Shown: positions 63,498-64,000 of the stretch, piece after piece
Layout of the letters: every line of letters begins with the position of its first letter
How positions within the stretch are numbered: the stretch's first letter is position 1
Origin: JBASEY01 sp964404285
GTDB lineage: Bacteria > CSSED10-310
DNA: 64,000 nt
Reading direction: 5' to 3'
Assembly (NCBI GenBank): GCA_964404285.1
Contig: CAYOJK010000002.1
Location: 124,001 to 188,000, forward strand
Notes under the pieces: model-generated
The model's input: the letters and a program-made list of their open reading frames with translations, nothing else
Database searches by the model: none
What the model was told of the DNA's origin: nothing
Position numbers and translations under genes: made by a program

Positions 63498-64000
63498 CCT
63501 CATAGCGATTTTTTTTCATGCTCTAATCATCCTGGTATTATCCTTTTTCATTCCACTTTTAGAGCCTTTTTCTTGGAAAGACGCGTCTCATTCTGCAATC
63601 ATCATTTTAACTGTTTTAATCATTGGACATGCTATCACCATTTTAAGATTTCGATTCTTAAAAAAGAGACAGGATATCTCTCATTATATAGATCTAAGCG
63701 TATTCCTTTTCTTATGGACGGGATTAAATCAACTGGCTTTTAAAACCCGATATCCTCCCGTTTCTGTAAGAAACTATCCCGAAATTTCCAAGTTTTTTCC
63801 CGTCTTTTTCGTTCTGGGAATAGTAATAATTGTTTTAACTTCCAGCAAACAATGGAAGTTCATTCACAAAGCATGGCTTGTCGCTTTTATGATGACATCT
63901 CTGCCATATACTCATCCTCTTGACCATTATACGCTTTCGATGTGTTTTCCCCTTATGCTATTGCTCTACGCAACTCATCGGGAGACAAAAACTATTAGTG
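63481..64000 (+). CDS. Multi-pass membrane protein, 3' end beyond the window
   Basis: An open frame starts at ATG 63481 (overlapping the kinase end by 17 bases) and continues without a stop to the window edge, 173 codons. It is strongly hydrophobic with at least four membrane helices, starting MKFSGSLIAIFFHALIILVL. No family is recognisable from this part. The overlap suggests co-transcription with the sugar kinase. Confidence 0.7.
   Translation, partial: MKFSGSLIAIFFHALIILVLSFFIPLLEPFSWKDASHSAIIILTVLIIGHAITILRFRFLKKRQDISHYIDLSVFLFLWTGLNQLAFKTRYPPVSVRNYPEISKFFPVFFVLGIVIIVLTSSKQWKFIHKAWLVAFMMTSLPYTHPLDHYTLSMCFPLMLLLYATHRETKTIS

Noticed and set aside
1..64000. CRISPR array, tRNA or rRNA genes, transposases, phage genes
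   Set aside because: I scanned the intergenic stretches and saw no regularly spaced repeats, no cloverleaf-like sequence with a T-loop, and no integrase or transposase motifs.

Overview
This is a 64 kb stretch of low-GC bacterial chromosome, densely coded on both strands, with about 52 genes that look real. I saw no rRNA, tRNA, CRISPR array, insertion sequence or phage gene. The organism has an outer membrane: there is a TonB-dependent receptor, an Lgt/LspA lipoprotein pathway, several lipoproteins, an MltD-like transglycosylase and an AmgK/MurU-like pair. It looks fermentative or anaerobic because it carries a sodium-pumping methylmalonyl-CoA decarboxylase and a B12-dependent radical SAM protein. 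The GldA/GldF/GldG-DUF4340 block and the lipid acyltransferase fusion resemble gene content common in the Fibrobacterota-Chlorobiota-Bacteroidota group and nearby candidate phyla. I cannot name the phylum from sequence alone.

Layout. 1-7.2 kb: start of a glycyl-tRNA synthetase gene (minus), an unknown protein, a large GH13 glycosidase, a PepD dipeptidase and a DUF362 ferredoxin-like protein. 7.3-12.8 kb: rsmI (minus), then a sigma-70 factor, polA and coaE (plus). 12.8-18.5 kb: a minus-strand operon encoding a small four-Cys protein, a PBP4-type peptidase, a MrfA-like helicase fused to a MrfB-like exonuclease, and an MltD-like transglycosylase. 18.6-23.3 kb: an ankyrin lipoprotein, a nucleoside kinase with a ThrRS-like front end, a B12-binding radical SAM protein and a PfkB kinase. 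23.6-29.4 kb: ileS-lspA-lgt-rluD-cobB, with its own promoter after a 360-base leader.

29.3-33.4 kb (minus): a two-domain lipid acyltransferase like OlsF, an NtrC-type regulator without a kinase beside it, and a prepilin peptidase. 33.6-40.8 kb: a divergent methylmalonyl-CoA module, with the B12 subunit and MeaB on the minus strand and mmdA-D-C-B, the mutase large subunit and the epimerase on the plus strand. Together these interconvert succinyl-CoA and methylmalonyl-CoA and decarboxylate the latter to propionyl-CoA while exporting Na+. 41.0-44.4 kb: the oxidative pentose phosphate operon gnd-zwf-pgl. 44.5-46.9 kb: an ABC exporter.

46.9-61.4 kb (minus): a TonB receptor, a TrmN6-like methyltransferase, DUF4340-GldG-GldF-GldA, an unrecognised large lipoprotein, an orphan MalK/UgpC-type ATPase, an ABC permease fused to a CPBP protease, and a NatA/NatB pair. 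61.5-64 kb: a nucleotidyltransferase and sugar kinase pair resembling MurU/AmgK, then a membrane protein cut by the window end.

The most interesting observation is in the 12.8-18.5 kb operon. The helicase-exonuclease fusion carries a consensus sliding-clamp-binding pentapeptide, QLDLF, in the linker between its two halves. The first gene of the same operon encodes a small Cys-rich protein with a looser version, QPSLF. This suggests a clamp-tethered, single-polypeptide form of the MrfAB DNA repair system.
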